Shown in pieces: positions 20,478 to 28,166 of a stretch of 64,000 bases of DNA. The notes below the pieces were generated by a model. That model searched no databases. It was not told the DNA's origin and was given only the letters and a program-made list of their open reading frames with translations. Numbering within the stretch: position 1 is the stretch's first letter; each line of letters starts with the position of its first letter. The stretch is from Marinimicrobium alkaliphilum. GTDB taxonomy: Bacteria > Pseudomonadota > Gammaproteobacteria > Pseudomonadales > Cellvibrionaceae. Location: assembly GCF_003259155.1 (NCBI RefSeq), contig NZ_QGMQ01000001.1:62001-126000 (forward strand), written 5' to 3'. A program made the position numbers and the translations under genes.

Positions 20478-23126
20478 ATGCTAGAAGATATCGATGCCCT
20501 GGAAACGAGAGAGTGGCTGGATGCCCTGGAATCGGTAGTTCGTCACGCCGGTAAAGAGCGTGCGACATTTCTGCTGAAGCAGCTGTCTGAAACTGCCGTT
20601 GATCACGGCATCGACCAGCCTTCGGCGATTACGACTCCCTATCGCAATACGATCCCTAACACTGATGAAGTGCCGCATCCGGGCGACCCGGGTCTGGAGC
20701 GGAAGATCCGTGCACTGATTCGCTGGAACGCTATCGCCATGGTGGTGCGTGCCAACAAGAACGATGACGAGCTGGGTGGCCACATTGCCTCTTTCTCGTC
20801 CGCTGCGACGCTCTACGAGGTGGGTTTCAACCACTTCTTCCGCGGCAACGAAAACGGCCCCGGCGACCTGATTTACTTTCAGGGTCACAGCTCGCCCGGC
20901 ATGTACGCGCGCTCCTTTGTTGAAGGTCGCCTGAGCGAAGAAGACCTGGATAATTTCCGTCGGGAAGTGGACGGCAAAGGCCTGTCCTCTTATCCGCACC
21001 CCTGGTTGATGCCTGACTACTGGCAGTTCCCCACCGTTTCCATGGGCCTGGGTCCCATCGGTGCCATCTATCAGGCGCACGTGATGGGTTATCTGCACGC
21101 CCGTGGTCTGATTGACAAAGGCGACCGCAAAATCTGGGCATTCCTGGGAGACGGTGAGTGTGATGAGCCGGAAAGCCTGGGTGCGATCTCTCTCGCAGGG
21201 CGCGAGAAGTTGGACAACCTGATTTTCGTCATCAACTGTAACCTGCAGCGCCTGGACGGCCCAGTGCGCGGCAACAGTAAAATCGTTCAGGAGCTCGAAG
21301 GCGTTTTCCGTGGCGCGGGCTGGAACGTGGTCAAAGTACTGTGGGGTTCCGGTTGGGATGAACTGCTCAAGAAAGACAAAACCGGTCTGCTGCAAGTGCG
21401 CATGGACGAAGTTGTCGATGGCGAGATGCAGAACTACAAGGCCAACGGCGGCGCCTATACCCGCGAGCATTTCTTCGGCAAGTACCCGGAGCTGCTCGAG
21501 CTGGTCAAAGACCTGAGCGACGACGACATTATGCACCTGGCACGTGGTGGTCACGACTCCCAGAAGGTGTACAACGCCTATCACAATGCTGTGAATACTA
21601 AAGGTCAACCGACGGTGATTCTGGCGCAGACCGTTAAAGGTTACGGTATGGGCCCGTCCGGTGAGGCGGTCAACAATGCGCACCAGGTGAAGAAACTCGA
21701 CCTGGAAGCACTGCGCAAGATTCGCGACCGTTTTGACCTGCCGTTCAGCGACGAGGAAGTGGAAAAAATTCCTTACTACCGTCCCGCTGAAGATAGCCCG
21801 GAGATGAAGTACCTGCAGGAGCGTCGCAAGGAACTCAACGGCTATCTGCCGGCGCGCAAAGCCGACTTTGATGCGCTTGAGATTCCGACACTGGACGCGT
21901 TTAAAGCCCAGCTCAAAGGTACTGGCGATCGCAAGATCTCTACCACCATGGCCTTTGTGCGCATGCTCAATACTCTGCTTAAAGACAAGAACCTTGGCCA
22001 GCAGGTTGTGCCGATTGTTCCCGATGAGGCCCGTACCTTTGGTATGGAAGGCATGTTCCGTCAAATCGGTATTTATTCGGCCGAAGGCCAGAAGTACACC
22101 CCGCAGGACGCGGCTCAGATCATGTTCTACAAGGAAGACAAAAAGGGTCAGATTCTGGAAGAAGGTATCAACGAAGCCGGTGCCATGTCCTCATGGGTTG
22201 CCGCGGCAACTTCTTACAGCAACCACGACAAGCCCCTGATCCCTTTCTACATCTACTATTCCATGTTTGGTTTCCAGCGTATTGGCGATCTGGCCTGGCT
22301 GGCCGGTGACGCTCAGGCGCGTGGCTTCCTGCTCGGCGGCACCGCCGGTCGCACCACGCTCAACGGCGAAGGCCTGCAGCATCAGGATGGTCACAGCCAT
22401 GTGATGGCCAACACCATTCCGAACTGTCGCAGCTATGACCCGAGCTTCTCCTACGAAGTGGCGGTGATCGTGCAGGACGGTATGAAGCGCATGTACCAGG
22501 ACAAGGAAAACTGCTTCTACTACGTCACTCTGATGAACGAGAACTACGAGCACCCGGATATGCCCAAAGGTGCCGAAGAAGGCATCATCAAGGGTATGTA
22601 TCTGCTCGAGAAAGGCACCAGCAAGAAGAAAAATCGCGTTCAATTGATGGGCTCCGGCACCATCCTGAACGAAGTGCGCGCCGCGGCCGAAATCCTGCGT
22701 AAGGACTTCAGTGTTGAGGCGGATGTGTGGAGTGTCACCAGTGTGAACGAGCTGACCCGTGACGGACAGCGCGCTACCCGCTGGAACATGCTGCACCCGG
22801 GCGAGACGCCCCGCAAGCCCTATATTACTCAGCAACTGGAAGGTCAGGACGGTCCGGTCGTCATCGCCACCGACTACCTGAAAACCTACGCCGAACAACT
22901 GCGCGCCTACATTCCCAGCGACTACACTGTATTGGGAACCGAAGGTTTTGGCCGCAGTGACAGCCGCCAGAAGCTGCGTCACTTCTTTGAAGTGGATCGT
23001 CACTTTGTGGTTATTGCCGCACTCAAGACCCTGGCCGACCAGGGCAAAGTCAAGGCGGATGTGGTCAGCAAAGCGATCAAGCAATTTGGTATTGATCCGG
23101 AGAAGCCCGAGCCCATCACTGTGTGA
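20478..23126 (+). CDS. aceE: Pyruvate dehydrogenase E1 component (homodimeric type)
   Basis: AceE is the thiamine-diphosphate-dependent E1 of the pyruvate dehydrogenase complex, decarboxylating pyruvate and reductively acetylating the lipoyl arms of AceF. ATG 20478 follows a GAGGAG ribosome-binding site and gives 882 residues (E. coli 887). The frame is open upstream to 20421, but that part is unrelated. The ThDP/Mg motif runs from GDGECDEPES to a FVINCNL end. The C-terminal domain includes GTEGFGRSDSR. It is followed by aceF after 71 bp. The lpd gene that normally completes the complex is not in this window. Confidence 0.97.
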   Translation: MLEDIDALETREWLDALESVVRHAGKERATFLLKQLSETAVDHGIDQPSAITTPYRNTIPNTDEVPHPGDPGLERKIRALIRWNAIAMVVRANKNDDELGGHIASFSSAATLYEVGFNHFFRGNENGPGDLIYFQGHSSPGMYARSFVEGRLSEEDLDNFRREVDGKGLSSYPHPWLMPDYWQFPTVSMGLGPIGAIYQAHVMGYLHARGLIDKGDRKIWAFLGDGECDEPESLGAISLAGREKLDNLIFVINCNLQRLDGPVRGNSKIVQELEGVFRGAGWNVVKVLWGSGWDELLKKDKTGLLQVRMDEVVDGEMQNYKANGGAYTREHFFGKYPELLELVKDLSDDDIMHLARGGHDSQKVYNAYHNAVNTKGQPTVILAQTVKGYGMGPSGEAVNNAHQVKKLDLEALRKIRDRFDLPFSDEEVEKIPYYRPAEDSPEMKYLQERRKELNGYLPARKADFDALEIPTLDAFKAQLKGTGDRKISTTMAFVRMLNTLLKDKNLGQQVVPIVPDEARTFGMEGMFRQIGIYSAEGQKYTPQDAAQIMFYKEDKKGQILEEGINEAGAMSSWVAAATSYSNHDKPLIPFYIYYSMFGFQRIGDLAWLAGDAQARGFLLGGTAGRTTLNGEGLQHQDGHSHVMANTIPNCRSYDPSFSYEVAVIVQDGMKRMYQDKENCFYYVTLMNENYEHPDMPKGAEEGIIKGMYLLEKGTSKKKNRVQLMGSGTILNEVRAAAEILRKDFSVEADVWSVTSVNELTRDGQRATRWNMLHPGETPRKPYITQQLEGQDGPVVIATDYLKTYAEQLRAYIPSDYTVLGTEGFGRSDSRQKLRHFFEVDRHFVVIAALKTLADQGKVKADVVSKAIKQFGIDPEKPEPITV

Positions 23127-23144
23127 TCGCGCCTAAGCGCGATC
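23125..23144 (+). terminator. Intercistronic stem-loop between aceE and aceF
   Basis: GATCGCGC-CTAA-GCGCGATC is a perfect eight-base-pair hairpin that overlaps the aceE stop codon and is followed by GTTTAAC. The weak T content suggests partial termination or mRNA processing rather than a full stop between the two genes. Confidence 0.45.
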
Positions 23145-23197
23145 GTTTAACAGCGGCTTGAGTCGGACAACACAAAGAACACTTGCGAGGAATTACA

Positions 23198-24853
23198 GTG
23201 GCAATTGAAACAATTAAGGTCCCGGATATTGGTGGCTCTGAAGGTGTAGAAGTCATCGAAATCACCGTAGCGGTGGGCGATACCATTGCGTTGGAAGACG
23301 CGATTGTGACCCTGGAAACCGATAAGGCGTCCATGGAAATCCCCGCGTCTGCTGCGGGTAAAGTGACCGCAATCAAAGTGAAAGAAGGCGATAAAGTCTC
23401 TGAAGGCGATGTGCTGATCGAAGTGGAAGCCGAAGGCGACAGCGCCGGCGACGACAAATCTGAGGCCAAGGCCGAGGACACCGCTGAAGAGAAACCTGAA
23501 GCCGAGGATAAACCCAAAGCCGAAGATAAGCCCAAATCCAGCTCGGGCGGCAGCGAGAGAGAAGTGCCGGTACCGGATATTGGCGGCTCTGAAGGCGTTG
23601 AAGTCATTGAAGTGTGCGTGAGCGAAGGCGACGAGGTCGCCGAAGGCGATTCTCTGATCGTTCTGGAAACCGACAAGGCGTCCATGGAGATTCCGGCTCC
23701 GGCAGCGGGCAAAATCACCGCACTGAAAGTAAAAGAAGGCGACAAGGTATCCGAAGGCGACCTGATTGCCATGATGCAAAGCGCAGCCGGTGGTGATGCC
23801 GAGGAAGCTGAGCCGGCACCGAGCAAAAGCGAGAGCGCGCCGGCCAAGCCTGAAGCACCCAAGGCCGCGGATTCCGGTAAAGCCAAGTCCGCCGAGGCGA
23901 CGTCATCTCCGGTCACAGCCGCTGCGGTTGCGGACGAAGTCACCGGTGGCAGCAAGGTCTATGCAGGCCCCGCCGTGCGTCGACTGGGTCGTCAGCTGGG
24001 CGTTGATCTGGCCCGTGTCAAGCCGTCGGGTCCGCGTCAACGTATGACCAAAGACGATGTCCGTGACTATGTGAAAAACATTGTTACAGCCCAGCAGTCC
24101 GGTCAGGCCACAGGTTCCGGTATCCCGCAGGTGCCCGCCGTCGATTTTGCCAAGTTTGGTGAGATCGAGATGGTGAAAATGAGCAAGGTCAAGAAAATCA
24201 CGCGCGACAATATGAGCCGCAGCTGGCTCAATGTGCCGCATGTGACCCAGTTTGACGATGCTGATATCACCGATATGGAAGCGTTCCGCAAGGGTCTCAA
24301 GGCTGACGCAGAGAAACGCGGTAGCAAGCTGACACCGTTGCCGTTCCTGCTCAAGGCCTGTGCGGCCGCGTTGGTGGCCGAGCCGAGCTTCAACGTCTCC
24401 TTGCATCACGACGGTGAGCACATTGTACAGAAGCACTATGTGCACATCGGTATTGCAGTCGATACGCCCAACGGTCTGATGGTGCCCGTCATTCGCGACG
24501 TGGACAAAAAAGGCCTGTGGGAGTTGACTGACGAGATCAACGAAATGGCGAAAAAGGCACGCGAAGGCAAGCTGATGCCGTCGGACATGCAGGGTGGTTG
24601 CTTTACCATCTCCAGTCTGGGCGCGATGGGCGGGAATGGCTTTACGCCGATCGTGAATACGCCGGAAGTGGCCATTCTGGGTGTTTCCAGGGCGCAGATG
24701 AAGCCTGTCTGGAACGGCAGCGAGTTTGTGCCGCGCAATATGCTGCCCCTGTCGCTGTCGTACGATCACCGCGCCATTAACGGTGCAGATGCCGGTCGCT
24801 TCTTTACCTACCTCAATGCAGTCATCTCCGACGTTCGGCGGTTGTTGCTTTAA
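23198..24853 (+). CDS. aceF: Pyruvate dehydrogenase E2, dihydrolipoyllysine acetyltransferase
   Basis: AceF is the structural core of the pyruvate dehydrogenase complex and transfers the acetyl group from lipoyl-lysine to CoA. GTG 23198 has a GCGAGGA ribosome-binding site and gives 551 residues. Two lipoyl domains each carry LETDKASMEIP, with Lys lipoylation sites near residues 42 and 160. They are separated by a Glu/Lys/Ala-rich linker. An E3/E1-binding domain (KVYAGPAVRRLGRQLGV) follows at about residue 255, and then the catalytic domain. The active site reads HRAINGADAGRF with Asn where E. coli has Asp; I recall the same Asn in Azotobacter E2p. E. coli AceF has three lipoyl domains, so two is a lineage difference. 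Confidence 0.96.
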   Translation: MAIETIKVPDIGGSEGVEVIEITVAVGDTIALEDAIVTLETDKASMEIPASAAGKVTAIKVKEGDKVSEGDVLIEVEAEGDSAGDDKSEAKAEDTAEEKPEAEDKPKAEDKPKSSSGGSEREVPVPDIGGSEGVEVIEVCVSEGDEVAEGDSLIVLETDKASMEIPAPAAGKITALKVKEGDKVSEGDLIAMMQSAAGGDAEEAEPAPSKSESAPAKPEAPKAADSGKAKSAEATSSPVTAAAVADEVTGGSKVYAGPAVRRLGRQLGVDLARVKPSGPRQRMTKDDVRDYVKNIVTAQQSGQATGSGIPQVPAVDFAKFGEIEMVKMSKVKKITRDNMSRSWLNVPHVTQFDDADITDMEAFRKGLKADAEKRGSKLTPLPFLLKACAAALVAEPSFNVSLHHDGEHIVQKHYVHIGIAVDTPNGLMVPVIRDVDKKGLWELTDEINEMAKKAREGKLMPSDMQGGCFTISSLGAMGGNGFTPIVNTPEVAILGVSRAQMKPVWNGSEFVPRNMLPLSLSYDHRAINGADAGRFFTYLNAVISDVRRLLL

Positions 24854-24869
24854 GGTTGTGACTGGGGCT

Positions 24870-24899
24870 GTCGGATTACGCCCTAGGGGCTAATCCGAC
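24870..24899. repeat. REP-like palindromic element, copy 2
   Basis: This 30-base element has perfect arms GTCGGATTA and TAATCCGAC with an inner GCCC/GGGC pair. It is 16 bases downstream of the aceF stop and may also act as a transcript end. It is followed by CTACTGGGAA, matched by CTACCGGGAA after copy 3. Confidence 0.85.
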
Positions 24900-24943
24900 C
24901 TACTGGGAAAGTGGTGCCGCTGTTCTGGTATGGTGGTATGTGT

Positions 24944-24973
24944 GTCGGATTATGCCCTTTGGGCTAATCCGAC
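24944..24973. repeat. REP-like palindromic element, copy 3
   Basis: GTCGGATTA and TAATCCGAC arms enclose TGCCCTTTGGGC, itself a near-perfect inverted repeat. It lies 74 bases downstream of copy 2 in the same orientation, sharing the right flank CTAC[CT]GGGAA. Confidence 0.85.
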
Positions 24974-25004
24974 CTACCGGGAACGGCTGCCATTGTTCGA
25001 GTTG

Positions 25005-25032
25005 GTCGGATTAGGCGCAGCCGTAATCCGAC
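25005..25032. repeat. REP-like palindromic element, copy 4
   Basis: GTCGGATTA and TAATCCGAC arms enclose GGCGCAGCCG. The core is the reverse complement of that in copy 1 at 11493-11520, so this copy is of the other core type and inverted relative to it. It lies 23 bases before the 3' end of the diguanylate cyclase gene. Confidence 0.85.
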
Positions 25033-25054
25033 GCTGTGGCACCAACCCCATGTT

Positions 25055-26017
25055 TTATGCCTTTTCTTCAGTCGATACACGATTCCGACCCCGCTCCTTC
25101 GAACGATATAAAGCCTGATCGGCGCGCTTAATCCACTCTGCATGATTGCGAAAGCTGTCGCACCAACCGGCAACGCCGAGGCTGACGGTGACCTTGAGCC
25201 GACTGCCCTCGGATTCAACCACGGTGTTTTCGATGGTTTCCCGCAGCCGCTCGGCCATCTGCAAGGCGTCTTCGGCAGCGGTGTCCGGCAACAGTATGGC
25301 GAACTCCTCGCCGCCGTAGCGCCCGGCAATATCGCTCTCGCGTACACTCTCTCGGGTAACCCGTGCCACGGCCCGAATCACTTCGTCACCGGCGGTGTGA
25401 CCGTAGGTATCGTTGAAGGTTTTGAAGTGATCGATATCGAACATGATCAGGCTGGTGGGGTGCGGGCTGCGGCTCAAGCGGAGGAACTCCGCTACCAACT
25501 GCTCCTCCCAGAACCGCCGGTTGAACAACCCTGTCAGGCCGTCGACACGCGATATGCGCTGGAGTTGGTTGTTGGCCTTCTGTAACTCCATGTCACTGAC
25601 AGCGACGTCGGTGACATCGTAGACAATCACACACAGGTTCTCGACTTCGCCGCGTACGCCGCTGACAGGAATAAACGTGCAGTTTTGGTACATGTACTCG
25701 GCCAACCCGGTAATCGGCCGGTTATTGCGAAAGCGGAACACATAGGGACGTTGCTCCCACGTGGTGAAGGCGCGGTTACGGAGTTGGATGACGGTGCGGG
25801 ATTTGTGTTCGAACCACTCCTGGGGAATGTCCGGAAAAACTGAAAACAGGTTCTTGCCCAGCGCTTCCCGCGGGGGAATACCGCTGTGGTTTTCCATAAA
25901 GCCATTCCAGGTCACGATATTGAAATCCAGATCGAGAACCAGAATGCCGACATCGATGGTTTGCAGGACATCCAGCAGCCAGTGAAAGTCTGACACCGAT
26001 TCGTGCATTTGAGACAT
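25055..26017 (-). CDS. PAS domain-containing diguanylate cyclase
   Basis: A 320-residue cytoplasmic enzyme expected to make cyclic di-GMP. A PAS domain (about residues 12-130, ILVLDLDFNIVTWNGFMENH) precedes a GGDEF domain (about residues 155-310). The active-site motif is intact as GGEEF, and the metal-binding Asp is in FDIDHFK. An inhibitory site RESD lies five residues before GGEEF, as required for product feedback. No membrane segment is visible. The gene starts two bases after the CheC-like gene and is the last of a cheY-like, cheC-like, cyclase operon. Confidence 0.94.
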   Translation of the reverse strand: MSQMHESVSDFHWLLDVLQTIDVGILVLDLDFNIVTWNGFMENHSGIPPREALGKNLFSVFPDIPQEWFEHKSRTVIQLRNRAFTTWEQRPYVFRFRNNRPITGLAEYMYQNCTFIPVSGVRGEVENLCVIVYDVTDVAVSDMELQKANNQLQRISRVDGLTGLFNRRFWEEQLVAEFLRLSRSPHPTSLIMFDIDHFKTFNDTYGHTAGDEVIRAVARVTRESVRESDIAGRYGGEEFAILLPDTAAEDALQMAERLRETIENTVVESEGSRLKVTVSLGVAGWCDSFRNHAEWIKRADQALYRSKERGRNRVSTEEKA

Positions 26018-26019
26018 GA

Positions 26020-26640
26020 TTACTCCAACAGGTAACGGACTTTGCCTTCCAATACCTCAAGGCTGTCTTCGGTAAACAGTAGTAACAGATCACAGTCGAC
26101 GCCGCGCCCTTCCAGTCGATAGGGGATCTCGATGGTGAGCGCTTGCTTCCAGTTGCCGTAGTCGCGGTTGGCGAGGTCAAGTAAATTGAGGTGCTGACCG
26201 AGAATGACCGGTTGACCCTGGCTGAAACTGACGTCCAACTGTTCGGCCAATCCTTTGAGGAAAGCGCCGATCAGAATGTTGGCGATATCCATTAACAGTT
26301 CGAGTTCGATCTGGGGGGTGATTTCGCCGGCGAAGTTGGTCAGCTCGGCAATATCCTGGAAGCTGGTGTCGTTGAATATCAGCAGCGCCTCTCCGGCGAT
26401 ACGCGAGCCCACGAAACCCTGACACACGGCACTCACCGAGTCGAATTCCTCCAGAGAACCCAGCGCCATATTCAGTTCGGAGCGCTCAAGCAGGTTGACC
26501 TTGGGGATCGGCAACACCACGTAGTTGTCGAGTAATCGAGCCAGGAGGTCGGCCGCTCGGCCCATGGCGATATTGGCTATTTCCTGATAGGCGTCGCGCA
26601 GTTCTTCGTCGAGGTCGGAAACAATCATAAGCTGGCTCAA
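26020..26640 (-). CDS. CheC-type CheY-P phosphatase
   Basis: A 206-residue protein of the CheC/CheX/FliY phosphatase family, which dephosphorylates CheY-like receivers. The N-terminal half has the expected D-x3-E-x2-N active-site pattern (DAYQEIAN) followed about 20 residues later by Pro. A second, related helix occurs at about residue 120 as MDIANILIG, where Asp replaces the Glu of the motif, so one site is probably active. The start overlaps the cheY-like stop by four bases (ATGA). Its context, next to one receiver and one cyclase and away from any che cluster, suggests control of c-di-GMP output rather than chemotaxis. Confidence 0.87.
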   Translation of the reverse strand: MSQLMIVSDLDEELRDAYQEIANIAMGRAADLLARLLDNYVVLPIPKVNLLERSELNMALGSLEEFDSVSAVCQGFVGSRIAGEALLIFNDTSFQDIAELTNFAGEITPQIELELLMDIANILIGAFLKGLAEQLDVSFSQGQPVILGQHLNLLDLANRDYGNWKQALTIEIPYRLEGRGVDCDLLLLFTEDSLEVLEGKVRYLLE

Positions 26641-27008
26641 CCCGAGTAGAGGCCAAAATCGGTCAACACCTGCTCTAGACGTTTGGCATCGACCGGTTTC
26701 TTGATGAAGTCCAGGGCGCCCAATTTTTTCACGCGCGCCATAGCTTCGGGTTGGATATCGCCCGAGATCACAATAACCAGCGTGGGGAGGTCCCGGCTTT
26801 TAATCTGCTCCAATGTCTCGAACCCATCCATCTCGGGCATGGTCAAATCGAGAAACAGGATGTTACCTTTACCTGCCTCGATGGCCGAGAGCGCCTCACG
26901 GCCGTTGCCGGCAAAGCTGATGTCTACCTGCCACCCGGGCGGCAGTGCGCGCTTGACTTGCTTGCGGGCAAAACTTGAATCGTCGCAAATAAGGACGGTA
27001 GTGGACAT
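26637..27008 (-). CDS. CheY-like single-domain response regulator
   Basis: A 123-residue stand-alone receiver domain. Acidic pocket residues are in LICDDSSFARKQ, the phospho-acceptor Asp is in LFLDLTMPEMDG, the conserved Ser/Thr is in IVISGD, and the Lys is in IKKPVDAKRL. It has no output domain, so it must act by protein contact. It is the first gene of the three-gene operon, with four bases of overlap into the CheC-like phosphatase. The cognate kinase is not in the window. Confidence 0.94.
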   Translation of the reverse strand: MSTTVLICDDSSFARKQVKRALPPGWQVDISFAGNGREALSAIEAGKGNILFLDLTMPEMDGFETLEQIKSRDLPTLVIVISGDIQPEAMARVKKLGALDFIKKPVDAKRLEQVLTDFGLYSG

Positions 27009-27164
27009 GCCAGCTCCCTGTTGTGGCCGTTATCGTGCAAAGTTTACCCGCTTTTGGCGCTTCAATACACCTTTCTGTTTGAATGTGATTGGGTAGACGG
27101 GATTTTGACGCGGCTTGTGCTAGGATGTTCCAAAATACGGTAGAAAATAATCACTGGGGGTCTA

Positions 27165-28166
27165 ATGAGCCGTTATCAATGGGCGTTGTGGGGATTGATT
27201 GTGGGTTTGTCTGGCTGTGTGAGAACCGCGCCGGATATTGGTGAGCGTGACCTGATCACTGAGTCTCCTTACGCGGCACAAAATACCTACACGGCACAGT
27301 CCTCCTACGCTCGTGAGGTGCAGAACTTTCCGTTCATTCAGATTGCCAGCAGTGACCTGAGGCCCGGCATTATCGCGTACACAGATATCAGTTATGTGCG
27401 TTATGGCAACCGGGTCCTGCAGCTGGATCTGTACCAGCCGCAAGATGCCGACGGCTCAACACCCGGGGTGATTCTGGTGCACGGTGGTGGCTGGCGTGAT
27501 GGCGTGCGTGAAAACCTGACGCCGTTGGCCATCGCCCTGGCGGATCGCGGTATTGTCGCGGCGACCATCAGCTATCGCCTGTCGCCGGAGGCTCAATATC
27601 CGGCGGCGATTCACGACGCCAAAGCGGCGGTGCGCTGGCTGCGCTTACACGCGGGTATTTACGGGGCAGATCCGGATCGCATCGCAATTGCGGGCAGTTC
27701 TGCCGGTGGCCAGATTGCGGCGCTCGTCGGTCTGACCAACGGCCGCGATGAATTTGATCCTCAGGCGCAGAGCAGCGAGGCTTCAAGTCGCGTACAGGCC
27801 ATTGTGAATATTGATGGGCTGTCCGACTTTACCTCGGAAGAAGCCCGTCGTCATGAGGATGACCCGAGCAAGAACCCGTCGTCGGCCGGGGCTTGGCTAG
27901 GCGGCCGGTATGCCGAGCAGCGCGAGCGTTGGCATGAGGCGTCACCGATTACCCACGTCAGCGCGTCGGCACCCCCCATGTTGTTTTTCGACAGTGGACG
28001 CCCCCGTTTCAGTGTGGGCCAGGACGCGCTGGTCGAGCGCCTGGAGGGCTACGGGGTGCCCTATCAGGTGCACGCGATGGGCGACACTCCGCACACTTTC
28101 TGGCTCTTCGACCCCTGGCTGGAAGAAACCGCTGAGGTTATGGCCGAGTTTCTGAATCGACACTGA
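27165..28166 (+). CDS. Lipoprotein alpha/beta-hydrolase (BD-FAE/esterase-like)
   Basis: A 333-residue secreted esterase or carboxylesterase-like hydrolase. The N-terminus ends in the lipobox VGLSGC (Cys18), so it is probably membrane-anchored. The oxyanion motif HGGGW is near residue 106. The nucleophile Ser179 is in AGSSAGG. The acid and base are expected in FFDSGRP and DTPHTFWLF. This is the hormone-sensitive-lipase-like or BD-FAE group. The substrate is unknown. It ends tail-to-tail, with no gap, against the P-type ATPase gene. Confidence 0.9.
   Translation: MSRYQWALWGLIVGLSGCVRTAPDIGERDLITESPYAAQNTYTAQSSYAREVQNFPFIQIASSDLRPGIIAYTDISYVRYGNRVLQLDLYQPQDADGSTPGVILVHGGGWRDGVRENLTPLAIALADRGIVAATISYRLSPEAQYPAAIHDAKAAVRWLRLHAGIYGADPDRIAIAGSSAGGQIAALVGLTNGRDEFDPQAQSSEASSRVQAIVNIDGLSDFTSEEARRHEDDPSKNPSSAGAWLGGRYAEQRERWHEASPITHVSASAPPMLFFDSGRPRFSVGQDALVERLEGYGVPYQVHAMGDTPHTFWLFDPWLEETAEVMAEFLNRH

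Noticed and set aside
20481-22064. 527-codon minus-strand frame opposite aceE
   Set aside because: It is a complementary-strand shadow of aceE with no start context and no recognisable protein motif.
23280-23770. Repeated DNA inside aceF
   Set aside because: The repeat reflects two lipoyl domains in one coding frame and is not a mobile or CRISPR-type repeat.
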